Shown piece by piece: positions 1 through 9,080 of a stretch of DNA of 64,000 nucleotides (position 1 is the stretch's first letter; every line of letters begins with the position of its first letter). Source of the stretch: Flavobacterium sp. N1736 (GTDB taxonomy: Bacteria > Bacteroidota > Bacteroidia > Flavobacteriales > Flavobacteriaceae); contig NZ_CP109994.1 of the NCBI RefSeq assembly GCF_025947065.1, positions 372,001 through 436,000 on the forward strand, in the 5' to 3' direction. The notes below the pieces were generated by a model that saw only the letters and a program-made list of their open reading frames with translations, ran no database searches and was not told where the DNA came from. The translations under genes were made by a program, and so were the position numbers.

Positions 1-907
1 CTTTTGGCATAGATTCCGGTAAAACAACTGTTGTAGCCGTTGGATGCTCTAACGCACCAAAACCGTGTGCGTCATCTTTTGCCATGCTTGACAAATACAA
101 TAAAACAGTGTATTTTTTAGTCGCGTTTACTTTTCCTAAAAAGTTTTTTTGCGCCGTCATCATTGTTTTCATTTCCGGTGTAATACTTTCGGCAGTAAAT
201 TTTCCTGTTGGAGAATAAACAGCAATCAAAATATCCATTCCGTTTACGTTGAATGTAGTATAATCCGGTTTAGAATACATAATTGGATTTTCGACCAAAA
301 CTGCATAACGCGGTGTTGTAAAAACATCGCTTGTTTTGCTTGCATCTTCATCTGTCATCGAAGTTGCTCCCCAAAGTGTTTCAGGATGTGTGATGGTAAC
401 TTTATACGGAACATCTAATTTATCCTGAAAATACCCCACAAACCCGTGTGTATTTACCATGAAATTAATTCCTGCGTTGATATTAGTTCCTGCTGGCGAA
501 AAAACATCGTCATTTCCAAAACCTGTTCCTTTTTCAGTATCAAAAGTATCGCCAACTAAATAACTTACTTTTTTTAATGTTTTAGCATTTGAAATAGACC
601 ATGAATTATCGTCGATTCTTTTTACCGTTAAAGGGTTTCCTTTAGCATCAAAAGCTCTAAAATCATCTGAATATTTACCGTAATTATCTGTAGAATAAGT
701 TCCCGGCACTGTTTTAGGAATGCTGTAAATTACTTCGTCTGTTTTTATTGCCGGAGGCGTAACAGTTACCAAAACTTTATCGTCTTTTACATCGACAAGG
801 TTAATGTTAACTTCTACTGTATTGCTTTTTGCAGCTCCGGAAGTAGCACCGGTTTTACAGCTCCAAAACGTTACCGCAAGAGCTAATGTGTAAAGTATTT
901 TTTTCAT
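1..907 (-). CDS. M61 family metallopeptidase, N-terminal part (truncated by window edge)
   Basis: Starts at an ATG at 907 on the minus strand and stays open to the window edge, giving about 302 residues of the N-terminal half. It begins MKKILYTLALAVTFWSC, a lipoprotein signal with Cys17 as the predicted lipidation site. The rest matches the beta-rich N-terminal domain of M61 glycyl-aminopeptidase-like enzymes, including a GFVGYF stretch and the GFGALEHPTAT segment that in this family sits just ahead of the catalytic domain. The zinc-binding HExxH motif would lie beyond position 1, so catalytic competence cannot be judged. It is probably an envelope-anchored aminopeptidase. The family call is firm; the substrate is unknown. 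Confidence 0.82.
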   Translation of the reverse strand, partial: MKKILYTLALAVTFWSCKTGATSGAAKSNTVEVNINLVDVKDDKVLVTVTPPAIKTDEVIYSIPKTVPGTYSTDNYGKYSDDFRAFDAKGNPLTVKRIDDNSWSISNAKTLKKVSYLVGDTFDTEKGTGFGNDDVFSPAGTNINAGINFMVNTHGFVGYFQDKLDVPYKVTITHPETLWGATSMTDEDASKTSDVFTTPRYAVLVENPIMYSKPDYTTFNVNGMDILIAVYSPTGKFTAESITPEMKTMMTAQKNFLGKVNATKKYTVLLYLSSMAKDDAHGFGALEHPTATTVVLPESMPK

Positions 908-973
908 TTGTTTATGTTTAGTTATGTGTATTGGACTTACAAAATGTAATAATGTTACACGAATTTGAAAATA

Positions 974-1004
974 TAAAAAAAAACTCCTGATTCACAGGAG
1001 TTTT
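974..1004 (-). terminator. Rho-independent terminator of the TIGR03643 gene
   Basis: A 10-bp stem (980-989 with 995-1004, core CTCCTG/CAGGAG, 5-nt loop) lies directly after the stop codon at 1008 on the minus strand and is followed by a U-rich run in that direction. Confidence 0.8.
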
Positions 1005-1007
1005 ATG

Positions 1008-1286
1008 TTAGTCAAGTTTGTTCTTTATATAATATTTTCCATCCAAATCTTCATCAAAATCATCTATTTTAACGGGTTTTGGTTTTGGTTTATTTGCAAT
1101 TGCCTTCTTTTTCCACATTTCAAATTTTTCGAGTGGCATTTTCTTTTTCATGATTTCCAGAACTTCTTTTTCTGCCAATCCAAATTCTTTTTTTATAATT
1201 TCAAATGGATTTCTTTCTTCCAAGGCTAACGAAACAAGTTTTTCCGTTTGTTCCCAGCTCAACTCTTTGCGGTTACTCTTTTTCAT
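1008..1286 (-). CDS. TIGR03643 / DUF2805 family small basic protein
   Basis: About 92 residues. The N-terminal half (SWEQTEKLVSLALEERNPFE, then a helix with EVLEIMKKKM and FEMWKKK) matches the DUF2805/TIGR03643 family, small helical proteins with a helix-turn-helix look; their function is not established. The tail is charged (KPKPKPVKIDD...). A GTG at 1289 directly precedes the ATG at 1286; I chose the ATG. It is monocistronic, with its own terminator, and is separated by about 110 bp from the upstream hydroxylase gene. Family assignment is good, role unknown. Confidence 0.8.
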   Translation of the reverse strand: MKKSNRKELSWEQTEKLVSLALEERNPFEIIKKEFGLAEKEVLEIMKKKMPLEKFEMWKKKAIANKPKPKPVKIDDFDEDLDGKYYIKNKLD

Positions 1287-1397
1287 CACGTGAAAATTAA
1301 TTCAAAATAGGGGTTAATGATTAATAGATTGATTTTCAATTTAAGTATCAATATTAATAAAAAAAATAATTAGTTGGTTCGATCCGGTGCACTTTTT

Positions 1398-2243
1398 TTA
1401 ATGATTTTGCTTGTTTTTTCCGGATCTTGATTTTTGAAACGGAATTTGCAATAAATTTTTCAGTTTGTTATGTTCTTCGGGAGCCATATGTGTGTCTACT
1501 CCATAAATTAATTTTTCTTTTGGCAAAGTTGTAAAAGTTCCAAAAAGACGATCCCAAACAGAAAAAATGTTGCCATAATTACTGTCTGTATACGGTAAAA
1601 CATAATGATGATGCACTTTATGCATATTAGGAGATACGATCAAATAACTTAGGATATTGTCTAATTTATTGGGTAAAGATATATTGGCATGATTAAATTG
1701 CGACGCTACAACCGATAAACTCTGATATAAAAATACCATCCACATTGGGCTTCCTACAATTAAAACACCAAGAGTTGTAAATACAAAACGTATTATGCTT
1801 TCTCCCGGATGATGACGATTTGCTGTTGTAGTATCAATCCAGGTATCTGTATGATGAATGAGGTGAAAACGCCATAGAAATTTTACTTTATGTTCAATAA
1901 AATGGACTAAATAAGCGCCTATTAAATCTAATAGAAGCAATCCAATAATGGTATAAAGCCAAATAGGAATTTGGGGCAGCCATTGCAGTATTCCAAAATG
2001 ATTTTCGGTAGTCCAGCTTGCGGTTTTTATGAGAATAAAAGCCAGAATAAAATTTACAATTATAGTGGTGATCGTAAAAAAGATATTAATTCCTGCGTGC
2101 TGCCATTTTCTGTATTGCAGCTGAAACAACGGAAACGTATTTTCAATTAACCAAAAAAGTGTTATTCCTCCAACCAAAATTAAACTTCGGTGTGAAGATG
2201 GAATCGTACTGAAATAAGCAATGATTTCATTCATGATAAACAT
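1398..2243 (-). CDS. Sterol desaturase / fatty acid hydroxylase family membrane protein
   Basis: 281 residues with about five hydrophobic segments and the histidine clusters of the fatty-acid-hydroxylase superfamily: HFIEH, FHLIHHTD, NRHHP and KVHHHY. These ligate a di-iron centre in the inner membrane that oxidises or desaturates a lipid acyl chain or isoprenoid. The substrate cannot be read from sequence. An alternative start is the internal Met at residue 4 (MNEI). It sits alone between the terminator at 2301-2344 and the small TIGR03643 gene. Members of this family are common in Flavobacteria and usually annotated only to family level. Confidence 0.85.
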   Translation of the reverse strand: MFIMNEIIAYFSTIPSSHRSLILVGGITLFWLIENTFPLFQLQYRKWQHAGINIFFTITTIIVNFILAFILIKTASWTTENHFGILQWLPQIPIWLYTIIGLLLLDLIGAYLVHFIEHKVKFLWRFHLIHHTDTWIDTTTANRHHPGESIIRFVFTTLGVLIVGSPMWMVFLYQSLSVVASQFNHANISLPNKLDNILSYLIVSPNMHKVHHHYVLPYTDSNYGNIFSVWDRLFGTFTTLPKEKLIYGVDTHMAPEEHNKLKNLLQIPFQKSRSGKNKQNH

Positions 2244-2300
2244 CGATTTAGGTAGAATATTTGCCGCTTTTAAAAGTAATTAAAGTTAGTAATATTTGAC

Positions 2301-2344
2301 AAAAAAAGAGAAAATCAAATATAAAATATATGATTTTCTCTTTT
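2301..2344 (-). terminator. Terminator of the DoxX-aqpZ-GlsB operon
   Basis: Perfect 14-bp inverted repeat (2304-2317 and 2331-2344, AAAAGAGAAAATCA) with a 13-nt AT-rich loop. In the minus direction it is followed by a run of seven U (complement of 2301-2307). It lies 25 bp past the stop of the GlsB-like gene. Confidence 0.85.
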
Positions 2345-2368
2345 GAAATAGAGTATGTTATAAGAGCT

Positions 2369-2611
2369 TTATGATTTTTTGATAAGGCTAATTATAAATA
2401 ATAATACCCAGGCACCTCCGGCAGCGATTACAATTTGCCAAAGCAAACCTCCGCCTCCAATACCAAGTTTACCGGCAAGCCATCCACCGAAGAATCCACC
2501 GATAATTCCAACAACGATATTACCAATTAATCCAAAACCTGCACCTTTCCAAACCTGACCAGCTAACCACCCAGAAATTGCTCCAATAAGTAAGAAATAA
2601 ATAAATTCCAT
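2369..2611 (-). CDS. GlsB/YeaQ/YmgE family stress-response membrane protein
   Basis: 80 residues, nearly all hydrophobic and glycine-rich, with three predicted membrane helices and the family pattern GAISGWLAGQVWKG...GNIVVGIIGGFFGGWLAG (shown in pieces). This is the transglycosylase-associated/GlsB family of small inner-membrane proteins induced in envelope or general stress; no enzymatic activity is established. It lies 38 bp downstream of the aquaporin gene and before a strong terminator, so it is probably the last gene of a three-gene membrane operon. Confidence 0.9.
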   Translation of the reverse strand: MEFIYFLLIGAISGWLAGQVWKGAGFGLIGNIVVGIIGGFFGGWLAGKLGIGGGGLLWQIVIAAGGAWVLLFIISLIKKS

Positions 2612-2649
2612 ATTTTAAATTTTAATTATGTTATGTTATGAAGTGTTCT

Positions 2650-3357
2650 TTACGCTTCGTTATGATTTTGTAAAAGTGTTTTGTATATAAATCCTGCCAC
2701 TATTGCTCCAAGAATAGGTGCTGCCCAAAATAACCAAACCTGAGATAATGGTTCTCCACCAACAAATACAGCCTGAGATAATGATCTTGCCGGATTTACC
2801 GATGTATTTGTGATAGGAATACTAATAAGATGAATTAAAGTTAATGCTAAACCAATGGCAATACCTGCAAATCTTCCATTTGCAAACTTATCTGTAGCTC
2901 CTAAAATAATCAATAAGAAAAATAATGTCAGTACAAATTCAGCGATAAAAGCGGCTGCTAAAGAATATCCATCGGGAGAAAAAGCACCAAAACCGTTTGA
3001 AGCAAAAGCTCCTGCTTTTGTAGCATCAATAACAAAACCTGCTTTTCCTGATGCAATTGTGTATAATGTTCCTGCAGCAGCTATAGCACCAATACACTGC
3101 GCTATAATATAGGGTGCAAGATCTTTAGCAGGGAATCTTCCTCCTGCCCATAAACCAAACGAAACAGCAGGATTAAAGTGCCCGCCTGAAATATGACCAA
3201 CAGCATACGCCATTGTTAAAACAGTTAAACCAAATGCTAATGCAACGCCTGCAAATCCAATTCCCAATTCTGGAAATCCGGCTGCAAAAATTGCACTTCC
3301 GCAACCACCAAAAACCAGCCAATAAGTTCCGAAGAACTCTGCAAATAATTTTTTCAT
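2650..3357 (-). CDS. aqpZ: Aquaporin Z-type water channel
   Basis: 235 residues, six membrane helices plus two half-helices carrying the twin NPA motifs: HFNPAVS (Asn62) and SVNPARS (Asn188). Phe42, His176 and Arg191 fit the narrow selectivity filter of water-specific AqpZ rather than a glycerol facilitator. The protein passes water across the inner membrane under osmotic shock. It lies 29 bp after the DoxX-family gene and 38 bp before the GlsB-family gene, so the three are probably co-transcribed as an osmotic/envelope-stress unit. Length is normal for the family. Confidence 0.95.
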   Translation of the reverse strand: MKKLFAEFFGTYWLVFGGCGSAIFAAGFPELGIGFAGVALAFGLTVLTMAYAVGHISGGHFNPAVSFGLWAGGRFPAKDLAPYIIAQCIGAIAAAGTLYTIASGKAGFVIDATKAGAFASNGFGAFSPDGYSLAAAFIAEFVLTLFFLLIILGATDKFANGRFAGIAIGLALTLIHLISIPITNTSVNPARSLSQAVFVGGEPLSQVWLFWAAPILGAIVAGFIYKTLLQNHNEA

Positions 3358-3386
3358 AATAAATAATTTAAATTAAAGATTGTTTG

Positions 3387-3743
3387 TTAAAGGGTATATT
3401 GGTATGCCCAAAAAATCAATACAATTTGTAAAGGCAAACGTATTAATAAAATTACTTTTAACAAAGAAAAACTCCTTTTTTTCTTACAAAACATATAAAC
3501 ATTTGCAGGAAAAACAGCAATTAGTAATGCTATAATTCCCCAAGCGGCAAAATGTGTTGTAAAAGGAACAATTAAGAGAATACCTAAAATGATTTCGGCA
3601 GCTCCACTTAAAATATTTAATAATTTGGGGTTTGGCAGATAGGGCGGAATGATTCTGATATACATTCCGGGATTTTTGAAATGATTGATTCCAGCAATTA
3701 TGTAAAGAAAAGCCATCAGATATAAATGCCAGGGTAAATTCAT
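3387..3743 (-). CDS. DoxX family membrane protein
   Basis: 118 residues with four predicted membrane helices and the DoxX/DoxD-like pattern (LYIIAGINHFKNPGMY, then ILSGAAEIILGILL). Proteins of this group are small quinone-associated or uncharacterised membrane proteins. It is first in the probable operon with aqpZ and the GlsB-like gene. Its specific role is unknown. Confidence 0.85.
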   Translation of the reverse strand: MNLPWHLYLMAFLYIIAGINHFKNPGMYIRIIPPYLPNPKLLNILSGAAEIILGILLIVPFTTHFAAWGIIALLIAVFPANVYMFCKKKRSFSLLKVILLIRLPLQIVLIFWAYQYTL

Positions 3744-3831
3744 GATATATAATTGTTTACCACGAAAGTAGGAAAAAAATTAACAAATATTGAATTATAA
3801 GTATGTTATTTTTAACAGAATATAATTTGTG

Positions 3832-4728
3832 TTAATTTTTTCGTTTGAAATTTATGTTCATTATAATAATAGCCAGAATAATCAGAACAATTCCAACCCA
3901 TTGTAAAAAGATAACTTTTTCGTTCAATAAGATATATGCCATCATAACAGAAACTGGTAATTCAAGTGCCGAAACGATACTTCCCAAACCAATTCCGGTA
4001 AGAGGAAATCCGGCATTCATAAGCATTGGCGGAATTATAGTTCCAAATAATGCCAGAATAATTCCCCACTTCATGAAAATGGTAAGATCAAAAGTGGTTG
4101 TCTGAGTAGAAAATGCGAAAGAAAATACGATTATTGCGCCTCCCAAAAGCATGTATAAACTACGTTGAGCAGATGAAATTTCTGTAGCTACACGATTTGC
4201 TGTAAACATTGTAGTCGTAAAAGATGCTGCTGCCATTATTCCCCAGGCAATTCCTCGCCAATCCAGTTTGATATCGTTATTGATAATATTGGTTGCCAAA
4301 ACAGTTCCAATCAAAACAATAAATACGGCAATCACTTTTTGTTTGGATGGTAATTTTTTTTCCAGAATCATTTCTAGTAAAACACCCATCCAAACGGTTT
4401 GCATTAATAGAACAATACCAATTGAAACAGGAATATATTTTACTGCCAGATAATAGAATAAACTTGTCATTCCTAATGAAGTTCCGGCAAGCATTAAACT
4501 AAATATGTTTTTTGAAGTTGCTTTTACAACATTGTCTTTATGTTTTATTTTTTGAAATACATTAATTAATAAAACACCAATAATTCCTAATACAAATTGA
4601 GATGTAGTTACTTCGGCAGTTGTATATCCTTCTGAATAAGCCATTTTTACAAAAGTGGCCAACATTCCGTAAGTTGTAGCTCCAATTGCAACTAAAAATA
4701 CTCCCTTTAATACGTTGTTTTGTGACAT
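3832..4728 (-). CDS. DMT-superfamily (EamA) transporter
   Basis: 298 residues with ten predicted membrane helices arranged as two EamA repeats (roughly residues 10-145 and 155-292), typical in length for drug/metabolite exporters. It starts MSQNNVLKGVFLVAIGATTYG and has a helix-4 motif region with LLMQTVWMGVLLEM. It is probably an inner-membrane exporter of a small metabolite or amino acid; substrate unknown. It stands alone, about 90 bp before the DoxX operon on the same strand. Confidence 0.88.
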   Translation of the reverse strand: MSQNNVLKGVFLVAIGATTYGMLATFVKMAYSEGYTTAEVTTSQFVLGIIGVLLINVFQKIKHKDNVVKATSKNIFSLMLAGTSLGMTSLFYYLAVKYIPVSIGIVLLMQTVWMGVLLEMILEKKLPSKQKVIAVFIVLIGTVLATNIINNDIKLDWRGIAWGIMAAASFTTTMFTANRVATEISSAQRSLYMLLGGAIIVFSFAFSTQTTTFDLTIFMKWGIILALFGTIIPPMLMNAGFPLTGIGLGSIVSALELPVSVMMAYILLNEKVIFLQWVGIVLIILAIIIMNINFKRKN

Positions 4729-4885
4729 CTTAATTTGTTTAGATTAAAAAATAAAAGCCGGCAAAGGTAAGCTATTTTATTTGGGATTTAATAGTAAACC
4801 ACTATAAACATTAATAGAGTTATTGTTTTAGGTGTTATTTAAAATCTAAAATTGTGAATTTGACAGAATTGGGTTGTTTCTTAAA

Positions 4886-4922
4886 AATAAAAAACCCGTC
4901 AAAAAAAATAATTTGACGGGTT
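4886..4922 (-). terminator. Terminator downstream of the foldase operon
   Basis: Perfect 11-bp stem (4893-4903 with 4912-4922, AACCCGTCAAA) with an 8-nt loop. In the minus direction a U-rich tract follows. It sits just past the stop of the last peptidyl-prolyl isomerase gene at 4945. Confidence 0.85.
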
Positions 4923-4944
4923 GAAATTTTATCTGCTGAAAAAA

Positions 4945-6075
4945 TTATTTTACAACAGGCTGATTTTTATAAGTTTCTATTTCGAAAACTAAAGTTGCGT
5001 TTGGCGGAATTACTCCTCCGGCACCTTTTTCTCCATAAGCCAGGTTTGCAGGAAGAAAGAATATTGCTTTTTCGCCATCTGTCATCATATCTAATGCTTC
5101 TAAAAAGCCGGGAATCATACCGTCTTTTTTACCAACAGTAAAAGGAAAAGCCTGATATCCTTTTTGAGCATCACGGTTTGCATCATATTTACCATATGCT
5201 TTTGCTACACTTGCCATGCTGCTGTCAAAAAGATTTCCGTCTTCAAAATATCCTGCGTAATGGAAAAAAATTGCAGATCCTTCAGCTCCTTTTACACCGG
5301 TTCCTTTTTGTGTTATAACATATTTTAAACCGGAAGCAGTTGCAGTTGCTTTGGCTTTTGTTGCAGCAAAATAAGCCGCTTTTGCCGTAATTACTTTTTT
5401 AGCTTCTTCTTTTTTAGCTTCTTCTTTTTTTACATCATCAGCTAAAACTTTTACGGCATCGAATTTTTTAGCCGCTGCACCTTTACGCGTAATGGTAATT
5501 TTTGTCATGATATCATCCTGAACAATTTTATTCACATTGTCCATTCCTGAAACTACATGACCAAAAATGGTGTGTTTTCCGTTTAACCAAGGTGTTTCTT
5601 TATGCGTGATAAAGAATTGACTTCCGTTTGTTGCAGGACCTGAATTTGCCATTGCCAAAACGCCGCCTTTCTCAAATTTTAATTCTTCTACAAATTCATC
5701 TTTAAATGAAAATCCCGGACCTCCGGAACCGTTTCCGTCAGGATCTCCACCCTGAATCATGAAATCATTGATAACTCTGTGAAATTTTAATCCGTCGTAA
5801 AAAGGTTTTCCTTTCAGTCTTTCCACTTTTACATTCGGGTTTGTACCTTCTGCCAAAGAAATAAAGTTAGCTACAGTAACGGGAGCTTTTACATATTCTA
5901 AAGACAAAACGATATCGCCTTTAGTTGTAGAAATAGTAGCAAAAATTCCTTCGTTAGGATTTGATTGCGCCACTGCTTTTGTTGTAGTTGGTTTTTTAGC
6001 AACTGGTTTTTTCGTTGTTTGTGCCTGAATATTGATTATTGCAAGGCAAAATAAAAATAGAAATTTAAATTTCAT
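4945..6075 (-). CDS. Secreted dual peptidyl-prolyl isomerase (cyclophilin-FKBP fusion)
   Basis: 376 residues. A Sec signal peptide (MKFKFLFLFCLAIINIQA) is followed by a Lys/Thr-rich linker. A cyclophilin domain (about 40-205) has FHRVI, GGDPDGNGSG, MANSGPATNGSQFFI and LNGKHTIFGHV. A Lys/Glu repeat (KKEEAKKEEAKK) then leads to an FKBP domain (about 245-372) with GMIPGFLEAL and AYGEKGAGGVIPPN. Both catalytic units look intact. It should catalyse proline isomerisation in the periplasm. It is the last gene of the NrnA-gldI-PPIase-PPIase block, 51 bp after a closely related paralogue, so a tandem duplication is likely. Unlike the paralogue it lacks a lipobox. Confidence 0.92.
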   Translation of the reverse strand: MKFKFLFLFCLAIINIQAQTTKKPVAKKPTTTKAVAQSNPNEGIFATISTTKGDIVLSLEYVKAPVTVANFISLAEGTNPNVKVERLKGKPFYDGLKFHRVINDFMIQGGDPDGNGSGGPGFSFKDEFVEELKFEKGGVLAMANSGPATNGSQFFITHKETPWLNGKHTIFGHVVSGMDNVNKIVQDDIMTKITITRKGAAAKKFDAVKVLADDVKKEEAKKEEAKKVITAKAAYFAATKAKATATASGLKYVITQKGTGVKGAEGSAIFFHYAGYFEDGNLFDSSMASVAKAYGKYDANRDAQKGYQAFPFTVGKKDGMIPGFLEALDMMTDGEKAIFFLPANLAYGEKGAGGVIPPNATLVFEIETYKNQPVVK

Positions 6076-6126
6076 TGTGTATAGAATTTTAGGTCTGTAA
6101 TAATATCGCCAAAAATAGGAATATTA

Positions 6127-7200
6127 TTACGGTTTTTCTAATAATTGTACTTCAAAAATAATATTAGCATTTGGTGGGATAACTCCTCCGGCTCCTGTTG
6201 CGCCATAAGCTAAATGCGATGGAATAAAAAGAACGGCTTTATCTCCAAAAGAAAGTTTTTCGATTCCTTCAATAAATCCCGGAATCATACCGTCTTTTTT
6301 ACCTGCCTGAAAAGGAATTGGTGTGTATGCTTTTGCTTCGGCTCTTGCAGGATCAAATTTTCCAAACGTTTTTGCTACATCTTCAAGGCTTGTATCAAAC
6401 AAAGTTCCGTTTTCTAAAAATCCTGCGTAATGAATGTATAATTGCGTTCCAATGGCAGGTTTTTTTCCTGTTCCTTTTTCAGTAATCACATATTCTAAAC
6501 CAGTTGAAGTTTTAGTTGCTTTTGCTTTTTGAGCGGCATAATACTCTATTTTTTCTTTTTGAACTCCGGCAAATTTGCTTTGTTCTTTAGCTATATCCGA
6601 AAAATAATCATGAAATACTTTTCCGGCATCAAACTTTTTAGCAGCTTCACCATTTCTGATAATAGTAACGGTAACAATTTTATCGTCTTGTTTTACCTGA
6701 TTTACAACTTCTTGTCCTTTTTCGACCACATGTCCAAAAATGGTATGTTTTCCGTTTAACCAAGGTGTTTCAACATGTGTGATAAAAAACTGACTGCTGT
6801 TTGTTCCCGGACCATTATTGGCCATTGCCAAAACACCTGCTTTGTCAAATTTTAAATCTGTAAATTCATCTTTAAATTTATATCCTGCATCTCCAGAACC
6901 TGTTCCTTCCGGATCTCCGGTCTGAATCATGAAATCTTCGATAACTCTGTGAAACTTTAATCCATCAAAAAAAGGCTTGCCTTTAAGGTATTCTTTTGTA
7001 ACAAATTCATTTTTTCCTTCGGCTAGAGTTACAAAATTGGCAACAGTTATTGGTGCTTTTTTATAATCTAATTCAACAATAATATGCCCTTTATTGGTTT
7101 CAATATCAGCATATAAACCATCAGGTAAATTGCTGTGCTCGTCTTTACAAGAATATAATGAAGAAACGGCTAATAGTAATAGTACAATACTTTTTTTCAT
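6127..7200 (-). CDS. Lipoprotein dual peptidyl-prolyl isomerase (cyclophilin-FKBP fusion)
   Basis: 357 residues beginning MKKSIVLLLLAVSSLYSCKD, a lipoprotein signal with Cys18 as the lipidation site. The cyclophilin domain (about 28-185) has FHRVIEDFMIQTGDPEG, MANNGPGTNSSQFFI and LNGKHTIFGHV. The FKBP domain (about 230-355) has LYIHYAGFLENG and AYGATGAGGVIPPN. Domain order and motifs match the downstream gene, so the two are paralogues, one membrane-anchored and one soluble. The gene lies 16 bp downstream of gldI and is surely co-transcribed with it, suggesting service to envelope or gliding/secretion proteins; that link is inference. Confidence 0.92.
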   Translation of the reverse strand: MKKSIVLLLLAVSSLYSCKDEHSNLPDGLYADIETNKGHIIVELDYKKAPITVANFVTLAEGKNEFVTKEYLKGKPFFDGLKFHRVIEDFMIQTGDPEGTGSGDAGYKFKDEFTDLKFDKAGVLAMANNGPGTNSSQFFITHVETPWLNGKHTIFGHVVEKGQEVVNQVKQDDKIVTVTIIRNGEAAKKFDAGKVFHDYFSDIAKEQSKFAGVQKEKIEYYAAQKAKATKTSTGLEYVITEKGTGKKPAIGTQLYIHYAGFLENGTLFDTSLEDVAKTFGKFDPARAEAKAYTPIPFQAGKKDGMIPGFIEGIEKLSFGDKAVLFIPSHLAYGATGAGGVIPPNANIIFEVQLLEKP

Positions 7201-7216
7201 TTTTTAAATGTTGTTT

Positions 7217-7906
7217 TTATGGTTTTACAGTATCTTTTTTAATTTCAGCTGCAGCTTTTTTAACTACAGGTTTTGTTGGTTGAACCGATGGATTTTTTGT
7301 TGCAGCTGCAGTTGTGCCTGTAGTAGCAGGAGTTGTTGTTGTAGTTGTAGCAGCAGCCGGATCTGGTACAAAATTGCGAAGTGTAACAGTACAAATCAGC
7401 GATTCGTTTGTTCCAATTTTTTTGTTATCTCCGTGATATCCGTATGCAATATGTGACGGAAACAAGAAAGTCACAGTTTCGTTTTTGTGCATCAATTTAA
7501 TACCGTCGCGCAATCCCATCATGATATCCTGTTTGTCTACATAATAAGTCTGTGGACCAAGTTCTGCTTCAGAATAAATTATTTTACCTTCAATATCTTT
7601 TACTTCTAAATTAAAATAAGCAATATCTCCTTTTCTTGGGGTTTTAGTATCGGTTGTATTTTTTTCATCATACGAAAGCCAATATCCTTTTCTGGTGGCA
7701 TAATATTTTACTTTCGGATTGCTTTTGATGATTTTTTTAATAACATCTTCTTCACTGGCAACCAGTTTTTTATTTCGATCAGCTGATTTTTTCATGAAAG
7801 ATCCCGAAGATCTCGAAATAGGTCTTCTGGCTTCTTCATGTTGTTTGCAGCTAACCAATAAAACAGCAAAAAGTAGGGTGTAAATGCTTAGTTTTAAGTA
7901 GTTCAT
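7217..7906 (-). CDS. gldI: Gliding-motility-associated FKBP-type isomerase GldI
   Basis: 229 residues beginning MNYLKLSIYTLLFAVLLVSC; Cys20 is the predicted lipidation site. An FKBP-like domain covers about residues 85-190, with DIMMGLRDGIKLMHKNETVT and FPSHIAYGYHG, and a low-complexity Ala/Thr/Lys tail follows. This matches GldI, a lipoprotein isomerase required for gliding in F. johnsoniae, which presumably helps fold envelope proteins of the gliding/type IX secretion machinery. It lies 5 bp after the phosphoesterase gene and 16 bp before a second isomerase gene. The FKBP active site is less canonical than in its two neighbours. Confidence 0.88.
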   Translation of the reverse strand: MNYLKLSIYTLLFAVLLVSCKQHEEARRPISRSSGSFMKKSADRNKKLVASEEDVIKKIIKSNPKVKYYATRKGYWLSYDEKNTTDTKTPRKGDIAYFNLEVKDIEGKIIYSEAELGPQTYYVDKQDIMMGLRDGIKLMHKNETVTFLFPSHIAYGYHGDNKKIGTNESLICTVTLRNFVPDPAAATTTTTTPATTGTTAAATKNPSVQPTKPVVKKAAAEIKKDTVKP

Positions 7907-7911
7907 TTGGG

Positions 7912-8916
7912 TTATATTTTTAGTTTTGTTACTAGATCTTCAAATTTTCTCACCGTTTCTTCCATAGAAACGTCAGATCTTCCGCCAGCAGCATTGCTGT
8001 GACCTCCGCCATTAAAATGATCTCTTGCAAATTGATTTACATCAAATCCACCTTGCGAACGGAAAGATATTTTGATAATATTTTCGTCTCTATTTTCTAT
8101 AAAAATAGCAGTAAAACAGATTCCTTTTATACTTAATCCATAATTAACAATTCCTTCGGTATCGCCTTTTACGTAATGAAAAGAATCTAACTCTGCCTGT
8201 GTAAGTGTCGTATAAGAGGTTTTATATTCGTCAAAAACCTTCATGTTTTGTAACGCGCGACCTAATAATTGCAAACGGCTGTAAGAACTATTGTCAAATA
8301 ACAGCACCGGAATTTGGGTATTTTCAACGCCAAGATCTATCAATTCTGCAATAATACGATGTGTGTTTCCTGTTGTTCCCGGAAAACGAAATGAACCTGA
8401 ATCAGTCAATATTCCGGTATAAATACAAGTTGCAATAGTTTTGTCTAAATCTTGTTTTTTGTCTAAAAATGAAATGAAGTTATAAACCATTTCACAAGTT
8501 GACCCAAAAGAAGTATCAGAGTACATATACATGGCATAATCATCAGGTTTTTGATGATGATCGATCATGATAAACGGAGCTTTTAGTTTTGCTAAAGTAT
8601 GTTCCATTTCGCCTGTACGATGAAAAGCATTAAAGTCAAGTGTGAAAATTATCTCTGCTTCTTCTAATATTTTCGTGCAGTTTTCAGTGTCTTTTTCAAA
8701 TATTTTTACGGTTTCAGAACCTGGTAACCAAGCTAAGAAATCAGGAAAATCATTAGGAGCAATCACCGTTGGCTGATGATTGTTTTTTAATAAAAAGTGG
8801 TACAAACCTAACGTAGAACCCATGGCGTCACCATCAGGACCTCTGTGCGGAATTATGGCGATTTTCTTTGGGGTTGCGAGCAACAATTGTATCGCTTGAA
8901 TATCTTGTATTTTCAT
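7912..8916 (-). CDS. DHH/DHHA1 phosphoesterase, NrnA-like oligoribonuclease / pAp phosphatase
   Basis: 334 residues. The N-terminal DHH domain carries PHRGPDGDAMGS (metal-binding Asp residues near 28-30), LDFNAF and IDHHQKP. The C-terminal DHHA1 domain carries GGGHSNAAGG. This is the NrnA-like architecture that degrades nano-RNAs and 3',5'-phosphoadenosine with manganese. It heads a four-gene minus-strand unit with gldI and the two foldase genes, an arrangement I recall as conserved in Flavobacteria. The functional link to gliding is unknown. Confidence 0.9.
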   Translation of the reverse strand: MKIQDIQAIQLLLATPKKIAIIPHRGPDGDAMGSTLGLYHFLLKNNHQPTVIAPNDFPDFLAWLPGSETVKIFEKDTENCTKILEEAEIIFTLDFNAFHRTGEMEHTLAKLKAPFIMIDHHQKPDDYAMYMYSDTSFGSTCEMVYNFISFLDKKQDLDKTIATCIYTGILTDSGSFRFPGTTGNTHRIIAELIDLGVENTQIPVLLFDNSSYSRLQLLGRALQNMKVFDEYKTSYTTLTQAELDSFHYVKGDTEGIVNYGLSIKGICFTAIFIENRDENIIKISFRSQGGFDVNQFARDHFNGGGHSNAAGGRSDVSMEETVRKFEDLVTKLKI

Positions 8917-9080
8917 AGTGTGCGAATTTACATTTTTTTAATGTAATGTTGAAATCATTTTTCAGATTAACACACTTTTATAAGTTGTTAGTTTTTAGTT
9001 ATGGCTTTCAGTTTTCAGTCTTAGTTTTTGATTGCGGTTTTAGTATTTGAAATTGTATTGACTTTGAAAATAAAAAATAT

